Positions 8,808-19,332 of a DNA stretch of 64,000 bases are shown here, piece after piece. Where the stretch lies: contig NZ_JAXCIL010000001.1 in the NCBI RefSeq assembly GCF_034387475.1, positions 248,001 to 312,000 on the forward strand, read 5' to 3'. Every line of letters begins with the position of its first letter. Positions within the stretch are counted from its first letter, which is position 1. Origin of the DNA: Pseudomonas sp. Teo4. GTDB lineage: Bacteria; Pseudomonadota; Gammaproteobacteria; Pseudomonadales; Pseudomonadaceae. The notes beneath the pieces were generated by a model that was not told the origin of the DNA, searched no databases, and worked only from the letters and a program-made list of their open reading frames with translations. A program made the translations under genes and the position numbers.

Positions 8808-8833
8808 CTTGAAAGCTTTTCAGCTGGCCATAT
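8808..8833 (+). promoter_or_regulatory. Sigma32 heat-shock promoter of ibpA
   Basis: -35 CTTGAAA (8808-8814) and -10 GGCCATAT (8826-8833) with an 11-bp gap, close to the sigma32 consensus CTTGAAA / CCCCATnT. It leaves a leader of about 60 nt before ibpA. Confidence 0.8.
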
Positions 8834-8839
8834 CTCTTG

Positions 8840-8906
8840 AGTACGCGATGCCGAAGTCGGGTCGCGTAATGACTTACTTGCTGAATCTCAGGAGTTTATG
8901 ACCATG
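8840..8906 (+). promoter_or_regulatory. ROSE-like RNA thermometer in the ibpA leader
   Basis: The leader ends with TTGCT (8878-8882), a short loop, then the Shine-Dalgarno AGGAG (8890-8894). UUGCU facing AGGAG with an unpaired or G-G position is the hallmark of ROSE thermometers, which block translation of small heat-shock genes at normal temperature. ROSE control of ibpA is established in Pseudomonas; here it is inferred from the motif and position. Confidence 0.75.
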
Positions 8907-9348
8907 ACTAGCGCTTTCTCTCTCGCACCACTGTTCCGCCATTCCGTTGGCTTCGACCGTTTCAACGACCTGTTCGAGTCTGCGGCACGTAATGAGGCGG
9001 GTAGCAGCTACCCTCCCTACAACGTGGAAAAACATGGCGATGACCACTATCGCATCGTGGTTGCCGCAGCCGGTTTTCCAGGAGCAGGACCTCGACCTGC
9101 AAGTCGAAAAAGGCGTCCTGACCGTCATCGGTGGCAAACGCGAAAACAGCGCCTCTGAAGTGACTTACCTGCATCAGGGTATCGCTCAGCGCGCCTTCAA
9201 GCTGTCGTTCCGCCTGGCTGACCATATCGAGGTCAAGTCCGCGGGCCTGGCCAACGGCCTGCTCAGCATCGACCTGCTGCGCATCGTGCCGGAAGAAGCC
9301 AAGGCCAAGCGCATTCCGATCAATGGCGACAAGCCAGCGCTGAACTGA
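8904..9348 (+). CDS. ibpA: Small heat-shock protein IbpA (Hsp20; one frameshift)
   Basis: Cytoplasmic holdase chaperone of the alpha-crystallin family, about 147 residues after correction. It begins MTSAFSLAPLFRHSVGFDRF and contains the crystallin core PPYNVEKHGDDHYRIVVAAAGF, then VEKGVLTVIGGKRE and LANGLLSIDLLR. An extra T near 9075 (GGTTTTCC for GGTTTCC) breaks the frame. Two ATGs are possible, 8898 and 8904; the second is preferred because it lies 9 bases from AGGAG while the first is only 3 away, and because it matches related Pseudomonas N-termini. Heat control is at two levels: sigma32 promoter and thermometer. Confidence 0.92.
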
Positions 9349-9367
9349 GTTCCAGGCAATGAAAAGA

Positions 9368-9392
9368 GGGCACCTGCAAAGGTGCCCTTTTT
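9368..9392. terminator. Terminator between convergent ibpA and the c-di-GMP gene
   Basis: Stem GGGCACC (9368-9374) / GGTGCCC (9381-9387) with a TTTTTAT tail on the plus strand and an AAAAG-rich lead on the other side, so it may serve both genes. Confidence 0.85.
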
Positions 9393-9395
9393 ATT

Positions 9396-12300
9396 TCAGT
9401 AATCCGCAGGCGCTTCGAGCAGCATTTGCCGGAACTCCGGCAATGGCAGCGGCCGGCTGTGCAGGTAGCCCTGGTACAGATGGCAGCCCAGCAGCTCCAG
9501 AAACTCCAGTTGCTCGGTCAGTTCAACGCCCTCAGCGATCACCGCCAGGTCCAGGCTGCGGGCCATGGCGACGATGGCGCGGACGATCTCGGCATCGTTG
9601 GGGTCGTCGGCGCGTCGCGGACAAAGGTCTGGTCGATCTTCAGTGCATCCACCGGCAAGCGCTTGAGGTACGTCAGCGAGGAATAGCCCGTGCCGAAGTC
9701 GTCCATGGCAAAGCTCACGCCATAACGCTTGAGTTCACGCATCTTGCTGATGGTGTCCTCCAGGTTCTGGATGACGATGCCTTCGGTGATTTCCAGCTTG
9801 AGCATGTGTCGCGGCAGGCGGTAGTCGTCCAGGCTGCGCAACACTCGCTCGACGAAGTCGTTCTGGCGGAACTGCCGAGGGCTGATGTTCACGCACAGGC
9901 TGAAGTCGTCGGCGTCGATCAGCCCGTCCTCGAGCATATGCGCACAGGCGTCGCAGGCTTCGTCGAGTATCCAGCTGCCAACTTCCAGAATCAGGCCGCT
10001 TTCTTCCAGAACCTGGATGAACTGCGTCGGTGCCTGCTGGCCCAGTTGCGGGTGGTGCCAGCGCAGCAGCACTTCGGCCCCGACAATGCGGTTGTCGCGG
10101 GCATCCACTTGGGGCTGGAAGTGCAGGGCCAGTTCACCACGTGCCAGCGCCAGGCGCAGGTCACTTTCCATGCGCAGGCGCTCGCTGGCGGCTTTCTGCA
10201 TGGTGGTGTGAAACAGTTGCGTGGTGTTGCGCCCGGAGTCCTTGGCACGGTAGAGGGCGATGTCGGCGCGCTTGAGCAGGTCGGCCGGGGTGGCGCCGTG
10301 GTCGGGGATCAGCGCCACGCCGATGCTTGGGGTGACCTGCAGGCGCTGGCCGTCCAGTGACATCGGCTCGGCCAGCAGTTCGCGCAGGGTGTCGGCCAGT
10401 TCACGGACCTTGAGTTCTACCGCCTCGCGGCTGCCTTCCAGGCCGCTGAGCAGCACCACGAACTCATCGCCACCCAGGCGTGCCACGGTGTCTTCCAGGC
10501 GCACGCTGGCCTCCAGGCGCGCCGTGATGATCTTGAGCACGGTGTCGCCCACAGGGTGGCCGAGCGAGTCATTGATGTGCTTGAAGTGGTCAAGGTCCAG
10601 GAACAGCAGGGCACCACGCAGATTATGGCGCTTGAGCAGGGCAATCTGCTGGCTCAGGCGGTCCATCAGCAAGGCGCGGTTGGGCAGGTTGGTCAACGGG
10701 TCGTGATAAGCCAGGTGGCGAATCTGCGCCTGGGCATTCTTCAGCAAGCTCACGTCGCGAGCGGTCAGCAGCAGGCATTCGACCTCATTGAGGCTGATCG
10801 GCTCGACCGACACTTCCACCGTCAGGATATCGCCGCGTTTGTTGCGCCCGAGCATCTCCCGGTGGTGCACCCGACCACGCTCGCGAAGTTCGCCGAGCAA
10901 GGCGCTGCGCTGCTTGTCGTCGGCCCAGATGCCAAGCTCGTGGACACTGCGGCCGATGACTTCGTCCGCGCTGTAGCCGGTCAAACGGCAGAACCCGTCG
11001 TTCACCTCCAGGTAACGGCCGCTATGGCGTTCGGTGATGGTGATGGCGTCGGGGCTGGAGTGGAACGCCTTGGCGAACTTCTCTTCGCTGGATTTGAGCG
11101 CCGCCTCGGCCGTTGCTGCTGGGTGATGTCGCGCAACGTGGTGACACTGCAGGGCTGCCCGTCAACGGTGATCAGGCAGCTGGAGATCACGCAGGTCAGC
11201 GCTGAGCCGTTGCGGTGGTTGACCACCACGGCCACATTGTTCAGCGCCCGCTCGCGGATGACCCGTTCGATGCGCTGGGCGCGCTCGGTGGTTTCGGCCC
11301 ACAGGCCGATCTGCTCGGCAGTGCGGCCGATTATCTGGTCGGCATCCCAGCCGAAGGTCTGCGCAAAGGCCGGTTGACCTCGATGAACTGGCCAGTGTCC
11401 TGGCGCGTCACGAAAATCGGATCGGGGCTGACCTGGAACAGGCTGGCGAACTTTTCTTCCGAAGCGCTCAGGCGTTGTTCGCGCTCCACCTGGTCGGTGA
11501 TGTCCAGCAAGGTGCCAGCCATGCGCAGCGGGTTGCCCTGTTCGTCGCGGTAAAGCCGCGCGCGGCTTTCGATGTAGCGCGAAGTGCCGTTTTCCAGCTG
11601 CACCCGGTAGGTGATCTGGTAGTTGCCCGCCGGGCCTTCGCGCAGGCTGCGATAAGCCTGGCGCATGCTGTTGCGCTCTTGCTCCGGCATCGCCTTCGAA
11701 AAACGAATCGAACGATTCGTGGAAGGGCACCGGGTCCAGGCCGTGCAGTTGTGCGCGGCGCGGGCCGAGCCGTAGAGCATGCCGCTGGGAATGTGCCAGT
11801 CCCAGGTGCCCAGCTGGGCTGAGTCCAGGGCCAGATCCAGGCGTTCCTGGCTGTCCTTGAGGCCTGCTCGGCGCGTTTGCGTTCGGTGGTGTCGACGAAT
11901 GTGCTGATCAGGTAGGTCACACCTTCCAGCTCGATGCCCTGAGTGCACAGAATGCCGTCGTGGATCTTGCCGCTGCTGGCGCGGAACTGCACTTCGATGA
12001 TCAGTGGGCCGCCATTGCCGCGGGTAGCGTCCATCACCTGGTGACGTTGCTCGGGGTTGACCCACAAGCCCAGCTCGAAACTGGTCTTGCCGATCACCTG
12101 GCTGCCGGGCCAGCCGAACATGTCTTCGAAGTGCTGGTTGACCTCGAAGATCATGCCGTCATGGCGGCGCGTCAGCAGAATCGCGTTCGGGCTCAGATGA
12201 AACAGGGTGGCAAAGCGCTTTTCCGAGTTGATCAATGCGGTTTCACGGTCGCGCTGGCGAGTGATTTCGCGGATTACCCCGATCATCTGCGGGCGGCCGT

Positions 12301-12691
12301 GGCGGTCGTGGGTCAGGCTGCCGTTGATTTCCAACCAATGCAGGCTGCCGTCCGGCCAGCGAATACGGTGACGCATGGCCTGTTCCACCGGCTCGCCGTT
12401 GACCACCGCTTGAAAGGCCTGGCGGGTGCGGGCCCGGTCTTCCTCAGGCAGCAGGTCGAGGTAGTCGATGTCGATGGGCAGCGGGCGTTGCGGGTCGAAG
12501 CCGAACAGCGCCTGGGTGCCGCGCGACCAGCTGACCCGGCCGCTCTCGATATCCCACAGCCAAGCGCCCAAGTGGGCGCCGTTGAGCGCGGCAAGCAATT
12601 GCGGAGCATTTTGCCAGGCCTGTTCCGACTCCTGAGGGTCGGCCGCAGAAATACGCGGCAGGCGCGGAAAGCGATTTGCTGATTTGGGCAT
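9396..12691 (-). CDS. Five-PAS GGDEF-EAL cyclic-di-GMP protein (several frameshifts)
   Basis: Predicted cytoplasmic c-di-GMP regulator of about 1,100 residues. Reading from the start at 12691 there are five PAS/PAC sensor units (starting near LLAALNGAHLGAWLWD, SEKRFATLFHLSPNAILL, DSQERLDLALDSAQLGTW, SEEKFASLFQVSPDPIF and KAFHSSPDAITI), then a cyclase domain with intact LGGDEF and an EAL domain. In the latter the signature is AEVLLRW (EVL instead of EAL) but the E-x-L-x-R pattern, NISPRQF, LEITEG and DDFGTGYSSL are kept, so phosphodiesterase activity is plausible. No membrane span or signal peptide seen. Frame changes occur near 11865, 11700 (two), 11367, 11112 and 9617. The ligands of the PAS domains are unknown. 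Confidence 0.85.
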
Positions 12692-12753
12692 CGGTACCAG
12701 ACCTTTGGCGTATGACGCGTCCTTGGAGTTGGAAATGCCGAGCTGACGACCGG

Positions 12754-13631
12754 TCAGGCGGACCCTGCGTGGCTGTCGAGAAGAGCCATGAAGGCCCTGG
12801 CCGCGTTCGATAGCGTTCGCTCCGTGTGCAAAATGTAGCCAGCTGGCGCGACAGCTGTATGCCGGGCAAGGCGATGGGTGCGACCTGTTCATCCAGCATA
12901 GTACGGGGCAGCACACTCCATGCCAGGCCGATGGAAACCATCATCTTGATGGTTTCCAGGTAGTTGGTGCTCATGGCGATGTTCGGCGTCAGGCCCTGGC
13001 TTTCGAACAGGCGCTGGACGATGTGGTGGGTGAAGGTGTTGCCGCCAGGGAAAACTGCCGGGTGGCGGGCGACATCGGCCAGGCTGACCGCCATGTCGCG
13101 GGCCAGCGGGTGCTCCGGCGCCGCCACGAAGTCCAGGGCATCGTCCCACACCGGTACCGCCTTGATCAGGTGGTGGGGCTCCGGTGCCAAGGTGATGACA
13201 GCAATTTCGGCACGACCGTGGAGGATTTCATCGTAGGCCGCTTCCGAATCAAGGAACTGAATATCCAGCGCTACTGCCGGGTACTGGCGGGTGAAGGCCC
13301 GTAGCAACGGGGGCAGGCGGTGCAGGCCTATGTGGTGGCTGGTGGCGAGGGTCAGACGACCGCTCACCTCGCCGGTCAGATTGGTCAGCGCGCGTCGGGT
13401 ATCATCCAGTACGTTGAGGATCTGATACGCGCGTGGCAGCAAGGCCCGCCCAGCTTCGGTCAGGGTCACTTCACGGCCTAGCCGGTCGAACAGGCGCACG
13501 TCCAGTTGCTGTTCGAGCCCGGCAATGCGTTTGCTGATGGCTGGTTGAGTCAGGTGCAGGCGTTCGCCGGCCCCAGAAAAGCTGCCGGTCTCGGCAATGG
13601 CGATAAAAGCGCTGAGGTTGGCCAGGTCCAT
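12754..13631 (-). CDS. LysR-family transcriptional regulator (one frameshift)
   Basis: LysR regulator of about 292 residues, divergent from leuC. The N-terminal winged helix reads MDLANLSAFIAIAETGSFSG, then AGERLHLTQPAISKRIAGLE; the rest is the two-lobed effector domain (VSGRLTLATSHHIGLHRLPP, then IMSTNYLETIKMM-type sequence). A G is missing near 12840, just before the C-terminal tail that ends LDSHAGSA. The position next to leuC suggests control of leucine genes, as is common for divergent LysR pairs, but the effector is not known from sequence. Confidence 0.87.
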
Positions 13632-13651
13632 CCTTCGAATTCCTGATGGCT

Positions 13652-13662
13652 ATGCAAAGCAT
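13652..13662. promoter_or_regulatory. Small palindrome in the lysR-leuC divergent region
   Basis: ATGCAAAGCAT is a perfect dyad in the 130-bp gap between the divergent genes and is a candidate LysR-type operator. Evidence is only symmetry and location. Confidence 0.35.
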
Positions 13663-13761
13663 GAAAATTATGAATTTGAGTTATTCAATCTATCGCCATA
13701 GCATCGTCCGTACAAGCCAAGGGGTCTTTGGCATAGAAAGACGCTGATGAGGAACAGTCTG

Positions 13762-15192
13762 ATGGCTGGCAAAACGCTCTACGACAAACTCTGGGAAGCC
13801 CATGAGGTCAAGCGCCGTGATGACGGCTCGTCCTTGATCTACATCGACCGCCACATCATTCACGAAGTGACTTCGCCCCAGGCCTTCGAGGGCCTGCGCC
13901 TGGCGAATCGCAAACCGTGGCGGATCGACGCCAACATCGCCACCCCGGACCACAACGTGCCGACCACGCCAGAGCGCAAGGGCGGCATCGAAGCCATCGT
14001 CGACCAGGTGTCGCGCCTTCAGGTGCAGACCCTCGACGAGAACTGTGACGAATATGGCATCGTGGAATTCAAGATGAATGACGAGCGCCAAGGCATCGTC
14101 CACGTCATCAGCCCGGAGCAGGGCGCCACGTTGCCAGGCATGACCGTGGTCTGCGGCGACTCGCACACCTCGACCCACGGCGCGTTCGGCGCCCTGGCCC
14201 ATGGCATCGGTACGTCCGAGGTCGAGCACGTGCTCGCCACCCAGTGCCTGGTTGCCAAGAAAATGAAGAACATGCTGGTGCGCGTCGAAGGCCAGTTGCC
14301 TGCCGGCGTCACCGCCAAGGACATCGTCCTCGCGGTCATCGGCAAGATCGGCACCGCCGGCGGCAATGGTCACGCCATGGAATTCGCGGGCAGCGCCATC
14401 CGTGAGCTGTCCATGGAAGGCCGCATGACCATCTGCAACATGTCCATCGAAGCCGGTGCCCGTGTCGGCCTGGTGGCGGTCGACGACACCACCATCGCTT
14501 ACGTCGAGGGCCGTCCGTACGCGCCTAAGGGCGAGAACTGGAAGCAGGCTGCCCAGGTCTGGAAAAGCCTGGTGTCGGATGCCGACGCGGTATTCGATAC
14601 CGTGGTCGAGCTGGACGCCACCCAGATCAAGCCGCAAGTCAGCTGGGGCACTTCGCCCGAGATGGTGCTGGCCGTTGACCAGCGCGTTCCGGACCCGGCC
14701 GCCGAGCCCGACCTGATCAAGCGTGGCTCCATCGAGCGCGCCCTCAAGTACATGGGCCTCGCCGCCAACCAGGCGATCACCGACATCAAGCTTGACCGCG
14801 TATTCATTGGCTCGTGCACCAACTCGCGCATCGAAGACCGCGCCGCTGCTGAAATCGCCAAGGGTCGCAAGGTCGCCGCCAACGTCAAACAGGCGTTGGT
14901 CGTGCCGGGTTCCGGCCTGGTCAAGGCTCAGGCCGAGCGTGAAGGTCTGGACAAGATCTTCCTCGAGGCTGGTTTCGAGTGGCGTGAACCTGGCTGCTCG
15001 ATGTGCCTGGCGATGAACCCTGACCGCCTGGAAAGCGGCGAGCACTGCGCGTCCACTTCCAACCGTAACTTCGAAGGGCGTCAGGGCGCCGGTGGTCGTA
15101 CCCACCTGGTCAGCCCGGCCATGGCCGCCGCCGCTGCGGTAACCGGCCACTTCATCGATGTCCGCGAGTTGATCCAAGGGAGCGCAGCATGA
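13762..15192 (+). CDS. leuC: 3-isopropylmalate dehydratase, large subunit
   Basis: Aconitase-family enzyme that, with LeuD, converts 2-isopropylmalate to 3-isopropylmalate in leucine synthesis. 476 residues, intact. The [4Fe-4S] ligands are in [11 protein letters not shown] and [11 protein letters not shown], and the substrate region [12 protein letters not shown] is present. The start at 13762 (MAGKTLYDK) is preferred over an upstream in-frame ATG at 13747 because AGGAA lies 7 bases before it and because it matches the family N-terminus. It overlaps leuD by 4 bp (ATGA), which implies translational coupling. Confidence 0.97.
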   Translation: MAGKTLYDKLWEAHEVKRRDDGSSLIYIDRHIIHEVTSPQAFEGLRLANRKPWRIDANIATPDHNVPTTPERKGGIEAIVDQVSRLQVQTLDENCDEYGIVEFKMNDERQGIVHVISPEQGATLPGMTVVCGDSHTSTHGAFGALAHGIGTSEVEHVLATQCLVAKKMKNMLVRVEGQLPAGVTAKDIVLAVIGKIGTAGGNGHAMEFAGSAIRELSMEGRMTICNMSIEAGARVGLVAVDDTTIAYVEGRPYAPKGENWKQAAQVWKSLVSDADAVFDTVVELDATQIKPQVSWGTSPEMVLAVDQRVPDPAAEPDLIKRGSIERALKYMGLAANQAITDIKLDRVFIGSCTNSRIEDRAAAEIAKGRKVAANVKQALVVPGSGLVKAQAEREGLDKIFLEAGFEWREPGCSMCLAMNPDRLESGEHCASTSNRNFEGRQGAGGRTHLVSPAMAAAAAVTGHFIDVRELIQGSAA

Positions 15193-15833
15193 AAGCCTTT
15201 ACCCAGCACACCGGTCTTGTTGCGCCGTTGGACCGTGCCAACGTCGACACCGACCAGATCATCCCCAAGCAGTTCTTGAAGTCGATCAAGCGTACCGGCT
15301 TTGGCCCTAACCTGTTCGACGAGTGGCGTTACCTGGATGTGGGGCAGCCCTACCAGGACAACAGCAAGCGTCCGGTGAACGAAGAGTTCGTGCTCAACCA
15401 CGCACGCTACCAGGGTGCCAGTGTACTGCTGGCGCGCGAGAACTTCGGTTGCGGTTCGAGCCGCGAGCACGCCCCGTGGGCGCTTGACGAGTACGGCTTC
15501 CGCAGCATCATTGCGCCGAGCTTCGCCGACATCTTCTTCAACAACAGCTTCAAGAACGGCCTGTTGCCGATCATCCTCAGTGATGAAGAAGTCGATGAGC
15601 TGTTCAAGCAGGTCGAGGCAAACCCGGGCTACCAGTTGACCGTCGACTTGCAGGCTCAGGCTGTCACCCGTCCTGACGGCAAGGTGCTGCATTTCGAGAT
15701 CGATGCGTTCCGCAAGCACTGCCTGCTCAATGGTCTGGACGACATTGGCCTGACCTTGCAGGACAGCGATTCGATCAAGGCGTTTGAACAGAAGCACCGT
15801 GCCGGGCAGCCCTGGTTGTTCCGGGATGCCTGA
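15189..15833 (+). CDS. leuD: 3-isopropylmalate dehydratase, small subunit
   Basis: 214-residue swivel subunit that pairs with LeuC. It begins [20 protein letters not shown] and keeps [15 protein letters not shown] and the [11 protein letters not shown] substrate motif (near residue 88). Intact. The ATG overlaps the leuC stop codon, so the two subunits are probably made in equal amounts. A REP pair follows. Confidence 0.97.
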   Translation: MKAFTQHTGLVAPLDRANVDTDQIIPKQFLKSIKRTGFGPNLFDEWRYLDVGQPYQDNSKRPVNEEFVLNHARYQGASVLLARENFGCGSSREHAPWALDEYGFRSIIAPSFADIFFNNSFKNGLLPIILSDEEVDELFKQVEANPGYQLTVDLQAQAVTRPDGKVLHFEIDAFRKHCLLNGLDDIGLTLQDSDSIKAFEQKHRAGQPWLFRDA

Positions 15834-15852
15834 AATTTGTAGGTGACAGTGC

Positions 15853-15947
15853 TGGCCTCTTCGCGGGTAAACCCGCTCCCACAGGTACGACGGTCCCTGA
15901 GGATGTGTGATCCCTGTGGGAGCGGGTTTACCCGCGAAGAGGCCGGC
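15853..15947. repeat. REP pair (family 1) after leuD
   Basis: Unit 15853-15885 (GGCCTCTTCGCGGGTAAA...CACAGG) and inverse unit 15914-15947, 28 bases apart. They form a stem-loop and separate leuCD from the methyltransferase gene. Confidence 0.85.
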
Positions 15948-15979
15948 ACAGGCAACAAGAAACCAAAAGGATTTCAACC

Positions 15980-16743
15980 ATGACCAGCACCACCCACACC
16001 GACGTGGTCCAACGCCAGTTTGGCGAACAGGCCAGCGCCTACCTCAGCAGCGCCGTGCACGCCCAAGGCAGTGAGTTCGCCCTGTTGCAGGCCGAGCTGG
16101 CGGGGCAGGGCGCAGCCCGAGTGCTGGACCTGGGCTGTGGTGCCGGTCATGTGAGCTTCCATATCGCGCCGTTGGTGGCCGAAGTGGTCGCCTACGACCT
16201 GTCGCAATCGATGCTCGATGTCGTGGCCAACGCCGCTGCCGAGCGTGGCCTGGGCAACATCGTCACCGAACGAGGGGCAGCCGAACGCCTGCCGTTCGCC
16301 GACGCATCCTTCGACTTCGTCTTCAGCCGCTATTCGGCGCATCACTGGAGCGACCTGGGTCTGGCCCTGCGCGAAGTGCGGCGAGTGCTGAAACCGGGTG
16401 GCGTGGCGGCGTTCATCGATGTCATGTCGCCGGGCAGCCCATTGCTCGACACCTACCTGCAGAGTGTCGAAGTGCTGCGCGACACCAGTCACGTACGCGA
16501 CTACTCGGCCGCCGAATGGCAGCAGCAAGTCGCTCAAGCGGGCCTGCATGTGCGCAGCCACACGCGCCAGCGTTTGCGCCTGGAGTTCAGCTCCTGGGTC
16601 GAGCGCATGCGCACCCCGAGCCGCTGCGCGTGGCCATCCGCCAATTGCAGTACGCCATGGGCGAAGAAGTACGGCAGTATTACCAGATCGAAGCAGACGG
16701 CTCGTTCAGCACCGATGTTCTGGTGATGTGGGCCGAGCGCTAG
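15980..16743 (+). CDS. Class I SAM-dependent methyltransferase (one frameshift)
   Basis: About 254 residues, UbiE/COQ5-like Methyltransf_11 fold. SAM-binding motif I is VLDLGCGAGHVSF (residues 48-60), motif II VVAYDLSQSML and motif III LKPGGVAAFIDV. Cytoplasmic. A C is missing near 16617 (CACCCCGAG for CACCCCCGAG). It sits between leuD and leuB, an arrangement found in P. putida relatives. The methyl acceptor is unknown. Confidence 0.87.
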
Positions 16744-16797
16744 GTTTTTTACGGCGTGGCTGATCGGGCCGCGCCGCTTGAATGGATAGAGGAAAGC

Positions 16798-17877
16798 ATG
16801 AGCAAGCAGATTCTGATTCTCCCAGGTGATGGTATTGGTCCGGAAATCATGGCCGAAGCGGTCAAGGTGCTGGAGCTGGCCAACGACAAGTTCCAGCTGG
16901 GCTTCAGCCTGGAGCATGACGTGATCGGTGGCGCCGCCATCGACAAGCACGGCGTGCCGCTGGCCGACGAAACCCTGGAGCGTGCGCGCAAGGCCGATGC
17001 CGTGCTGCTGGGCGCCGTGGGCGGCCCGAAATGGGACAAGATCGAACGCGACATCCGTCCTGAGCGCGGCCTGCTGAAAATCCGTTCGCAACTGGGCCTG
17101 TTCGCCAACCTGCGTCCAGCCATCCTCTACCGCAACTGGCCGATGCTTCCTCGCTCAAGCCGGAGATCGTCGCGGGCCTGGACATCCTCATCGTCCGCGA
17201 GCTCACCGGTGGCATCTACTTCGGTGCCCCGCGTGGCCAGCGCGAGCTTGAAGGCGGTGAGCGTCAGGCTTACGACACCCTGCCTTACAGCGAAAGCGAA
17301 GTGCGCCGCATTGCCCGTGTCGGCTTCGATGGCCCGCGTGCGCGGCAAGAAGCTGTGCTCGGTGGACAAGGCCAACGTACTGGCTTCCAGCCAATTGTGG
17401 CGCGAAGTGGTCGAGGACGTGGCCAAGGACTACCCGGACGTCGAACTGAGCCACATGTACGTCGATAACGCTGCCATGCAGCTGGTGCGTGCGCCCAAGC
17501 AGTTCGACGTGATGGTTACCGACAACATGTTCGGCGACATCCTGTCGGATGAAGCTTCCATGCTGACCGGTTCCATCGGCATGCTGCCTTCGGCGTCGCT
17601 GGATGCCAACAACAAAGGCATGTACGAGCCGTGCCACGGTTCGGCGCCGGACATCGCAGGCCTTGGTGTTGCCAACCCGCTGGCGACCATCCTGTCGGTC
17701 TCGATGATGCTGCGTTACAGCTTCAATCAGCAGGCTGCCGCCGACGCCATCGAGAAGGCGGTGAGCCTGGTGCTGGACCAGGGGCTGCGCACCGGTGACA
17801 TCTGGTCGGCCGGTTGCAACAAAGTTGGTACGCAGGAAATGGGCGACGCAGTAGTCGCAGCGCTGCGGAATCTGTAA
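16798..17877 (+). CDS. leuB: 3-isopropylmalate dehydrogenase (two frameshifts)
   Basis: NAD-dependent oxidative decarboxylase that makes 2-oxoisocaproate in leucine synthesis. Landmarks: [15 protein letters not shown] at residues 6-20, [24 protein letters not shown] with the metal-binding aspartates, [11 protein letters not shown] and [12 protein letters not shown]. One base is lost near 17131 (TACCGC for TACCCGC) and two near 17330 (GATGGCC for GATATGGCC); repairing both gives 360 residues, the family norm. AGAGGAAAGC before the ATG is the ribosome site. leuA is not in the window, as usual in pseudomonads. Confidence 0.95.
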   Translation: MSKQILILPGDGIGPEIMAEAVKVLELANDKFQLGFSLEHDVIGGAAIDKHGVPLADETLERARKADAVLLGAVGGPKWDKIERDIRPERGLLKIRSQLGLFANLRPAILYRNWPMLPRSSRRSSRAWTSSSSASSPVASTSVPRVASASLKAVSVRLTTPCLTAKAKCAALPVSASMARVRGKKLCSVDKANVLASSQLWREVVEDVAKDYPDVELSHMYVDNAAMQLVRAPKQFDVMVTDNMFGDILSDEASMLTGSIGMLPSASLDANNKGMYEPCHGSAPDIAGLGVANPLATILSVSMMLRYSFNQQAAADAIEKAVSLVLDQGLRTGDIWSAGCNKVGTQEMGDAVVAALRNL

Positions 17878-17887
17878 TCTCTCTGGC

Positions 17888-17913
17888 CCGCCACCGTTTT
17901 TGGTCGGTGGCGG
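17888..17913 (+). terminator. Hairpin between leuB and asd
   Basis: Stem CCGCCACC (17888-17895) / GGTGGCGG (17906-17913) with a 10-base loop, followed by CCCACTTTTAG. The T run is short, so it may be a weak terminator or an mRNA-processing hairpin. Confidence 0.5.
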
Positions 17914-17940
17914 CCCACTTTTAGCAAAGGTGTAGTTGCG

Positions 17941-19052
17941 ATGAAACGTGTAGGTCTGATCGGTTGGCGCGGTATGGTCGGTTCCGTGCTCATGCAGCGG
18001 ATGCTGGAGGAGCAGGATTTCGACCTGATTGAGCCGGTGTTCTTCACCACCTCCAATGTCGGTGGCCAAGGTCCGAATGTGGGCAAGGAAACTGCTCCGC
18101 TCAAGGACGCTTATTCGATTGAAGAACTCAAGACCCTCGACGTCATCCTGACCTGCCAGGGCGGCGACTACACCAATGAGGTCTTCCCCAAGCTGCGTGA
18201 AGCCGGCTGGCAGGGCTACTGGATCGACGCCGCATCGTCCCTGCGCATGCAGGATGACGCCGTGATCATCCTCGACCCGGTCAACCGCAAGGTCATCGAC
18301 CAGCAGCTCGATGCCGGCACCAAGAACTACATCGGCGGCAACTGCACCGTCAGCCTGATGCTGATGGGCCTGGGTGGCCTGTTCGAGGCTGGCCTGGTCG
18401 AGTGGATGAGCGCCATGACCTACCAGGCAGCGTCCGGTGCTGGCGCGCAGAACATGCGCGAGCTGATCAAGCAGATGGGCGGTATTCACGCAGCGGTCGC
18501 CGATGACCTGGCCAACCCGGCCAGTGCCATCCTCGACATCGACCGCAAGGTTGCCGAAACCATGCGCGGCGAAGCGTTCCCGACCGAAAACTTCGGCGTG
18601 CCTCTGGCTGGCAGCCTGATTCCATGGATCGACAAGGAACTGCCGAACGGGCAGAGCCGTGAAGAGTGGAAGGCCCAGGCCGAGACCAACAAGATCCTCG
18701 GCCGTTTCAAGAGCCCGATCCCGGTCGATGGCATCTGCGTGCGTATCGGTGCCATGCGCTGCCATAGCCAGGCGCTGACCATCAAACTGAACAAGGACGT
18801 GCCGCTGGCCGACATCGAAGGCTTGATCAGCCAGCACAACCCTTGGGTAAAACTGGTGCCTAACCAGCGCGAGATCAGCATGCAGGAGCTGAGCCCGACC
18901 AAGGTTACCGGTACCTGAACATCCCGGTGGGTCGTCTGCGCAAGCTGAACATGGGTTCGCAATACCTGGGCGCGTTCACCGTTGGCGACCAGCTGCTGTG
19001 GGGCGCCGCCGAACCGCTGCGCCGTATGCTGCGGATTCTGCTGGAGCGTTGA
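17941..19052 (+). CDS. asd: Aspartate-semialdehyde dehydrogenase (one frameshift)
   Basis: Reduces aspartyl phosphate to aspartate semialdehyde, the branch to lysine, diaminopimelate, methionine and threonine. N-terminal NADP loop [18 protein letters not shown], catalytic Cys in [12 protein letters not shown] (near residue 136), and the His-containing [16 protein letters not shown]. Restored length 370, the gamma-proteobacterial type. A C is missing near 18915. Essential for cell-wall synthesis, so the break is almost certainly not real. Confidence 0.96.
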
Positions 19053-19069
19053 TCGCTCTGGCTTGACCG

Positions 19070-19104
19070 AAAAAACCCGCGCTGGAGACAGTGCGGGTTT
19101 TTTT
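19070..19104 (+). terminator. Intrinsic terminator of asd
   Basis: AAAAAACCCGC (19070-19080) pairs with GCGGGTTTTTT (from 19093), with a long T run. Strong intrinsic terminator 18 bp after the stop codon. Confidence 0.9.
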
Positions 19105-19149
19105 ATGCCCGAGCCGGCCGGTGCAACTGTCTTGTGCTGCCTGTATCGG

Positions 19150-19257
19150 CCTAATCGCCGCGGTTCGTCGCCACGACAAGCCGGCGCCCACAGGTAGCGG
19201 TGACCTTGTGGCCGGCGCGGTCCATGTGGGAGCCGGCTTGCCGGCGATAAGGCCGCT
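19150..19257. repeat. REP-like repeat (family 2) between asd and usg
   Basis: Carries CGTCGCCACGACAAGCCGGC and, inverted, GTGGGAGCCGGCTTGCCGGC-GATAAGG. The same second family recurs near 32296, 40565, 53635 and 61096. Confidence 0.75.
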
Positions 19258-19332
19258 ACAGTCAACCCTGTTCCTCCCTTTACAATCCAAGTAAAGTGCC
19301 GCCCCCGCCGTTTCAGCATAAGGATCCCCTCC

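Noticed and set aside
13690..15177. 495-codon open frame opposite leuC
   Set aside because: Antisense shadow of intact leuC.
19070..19104. Riboswitch upstream of usg
   Set aside because: The hairpin is a simple terminator of asd, directly after its stop codon, with a classic T run.
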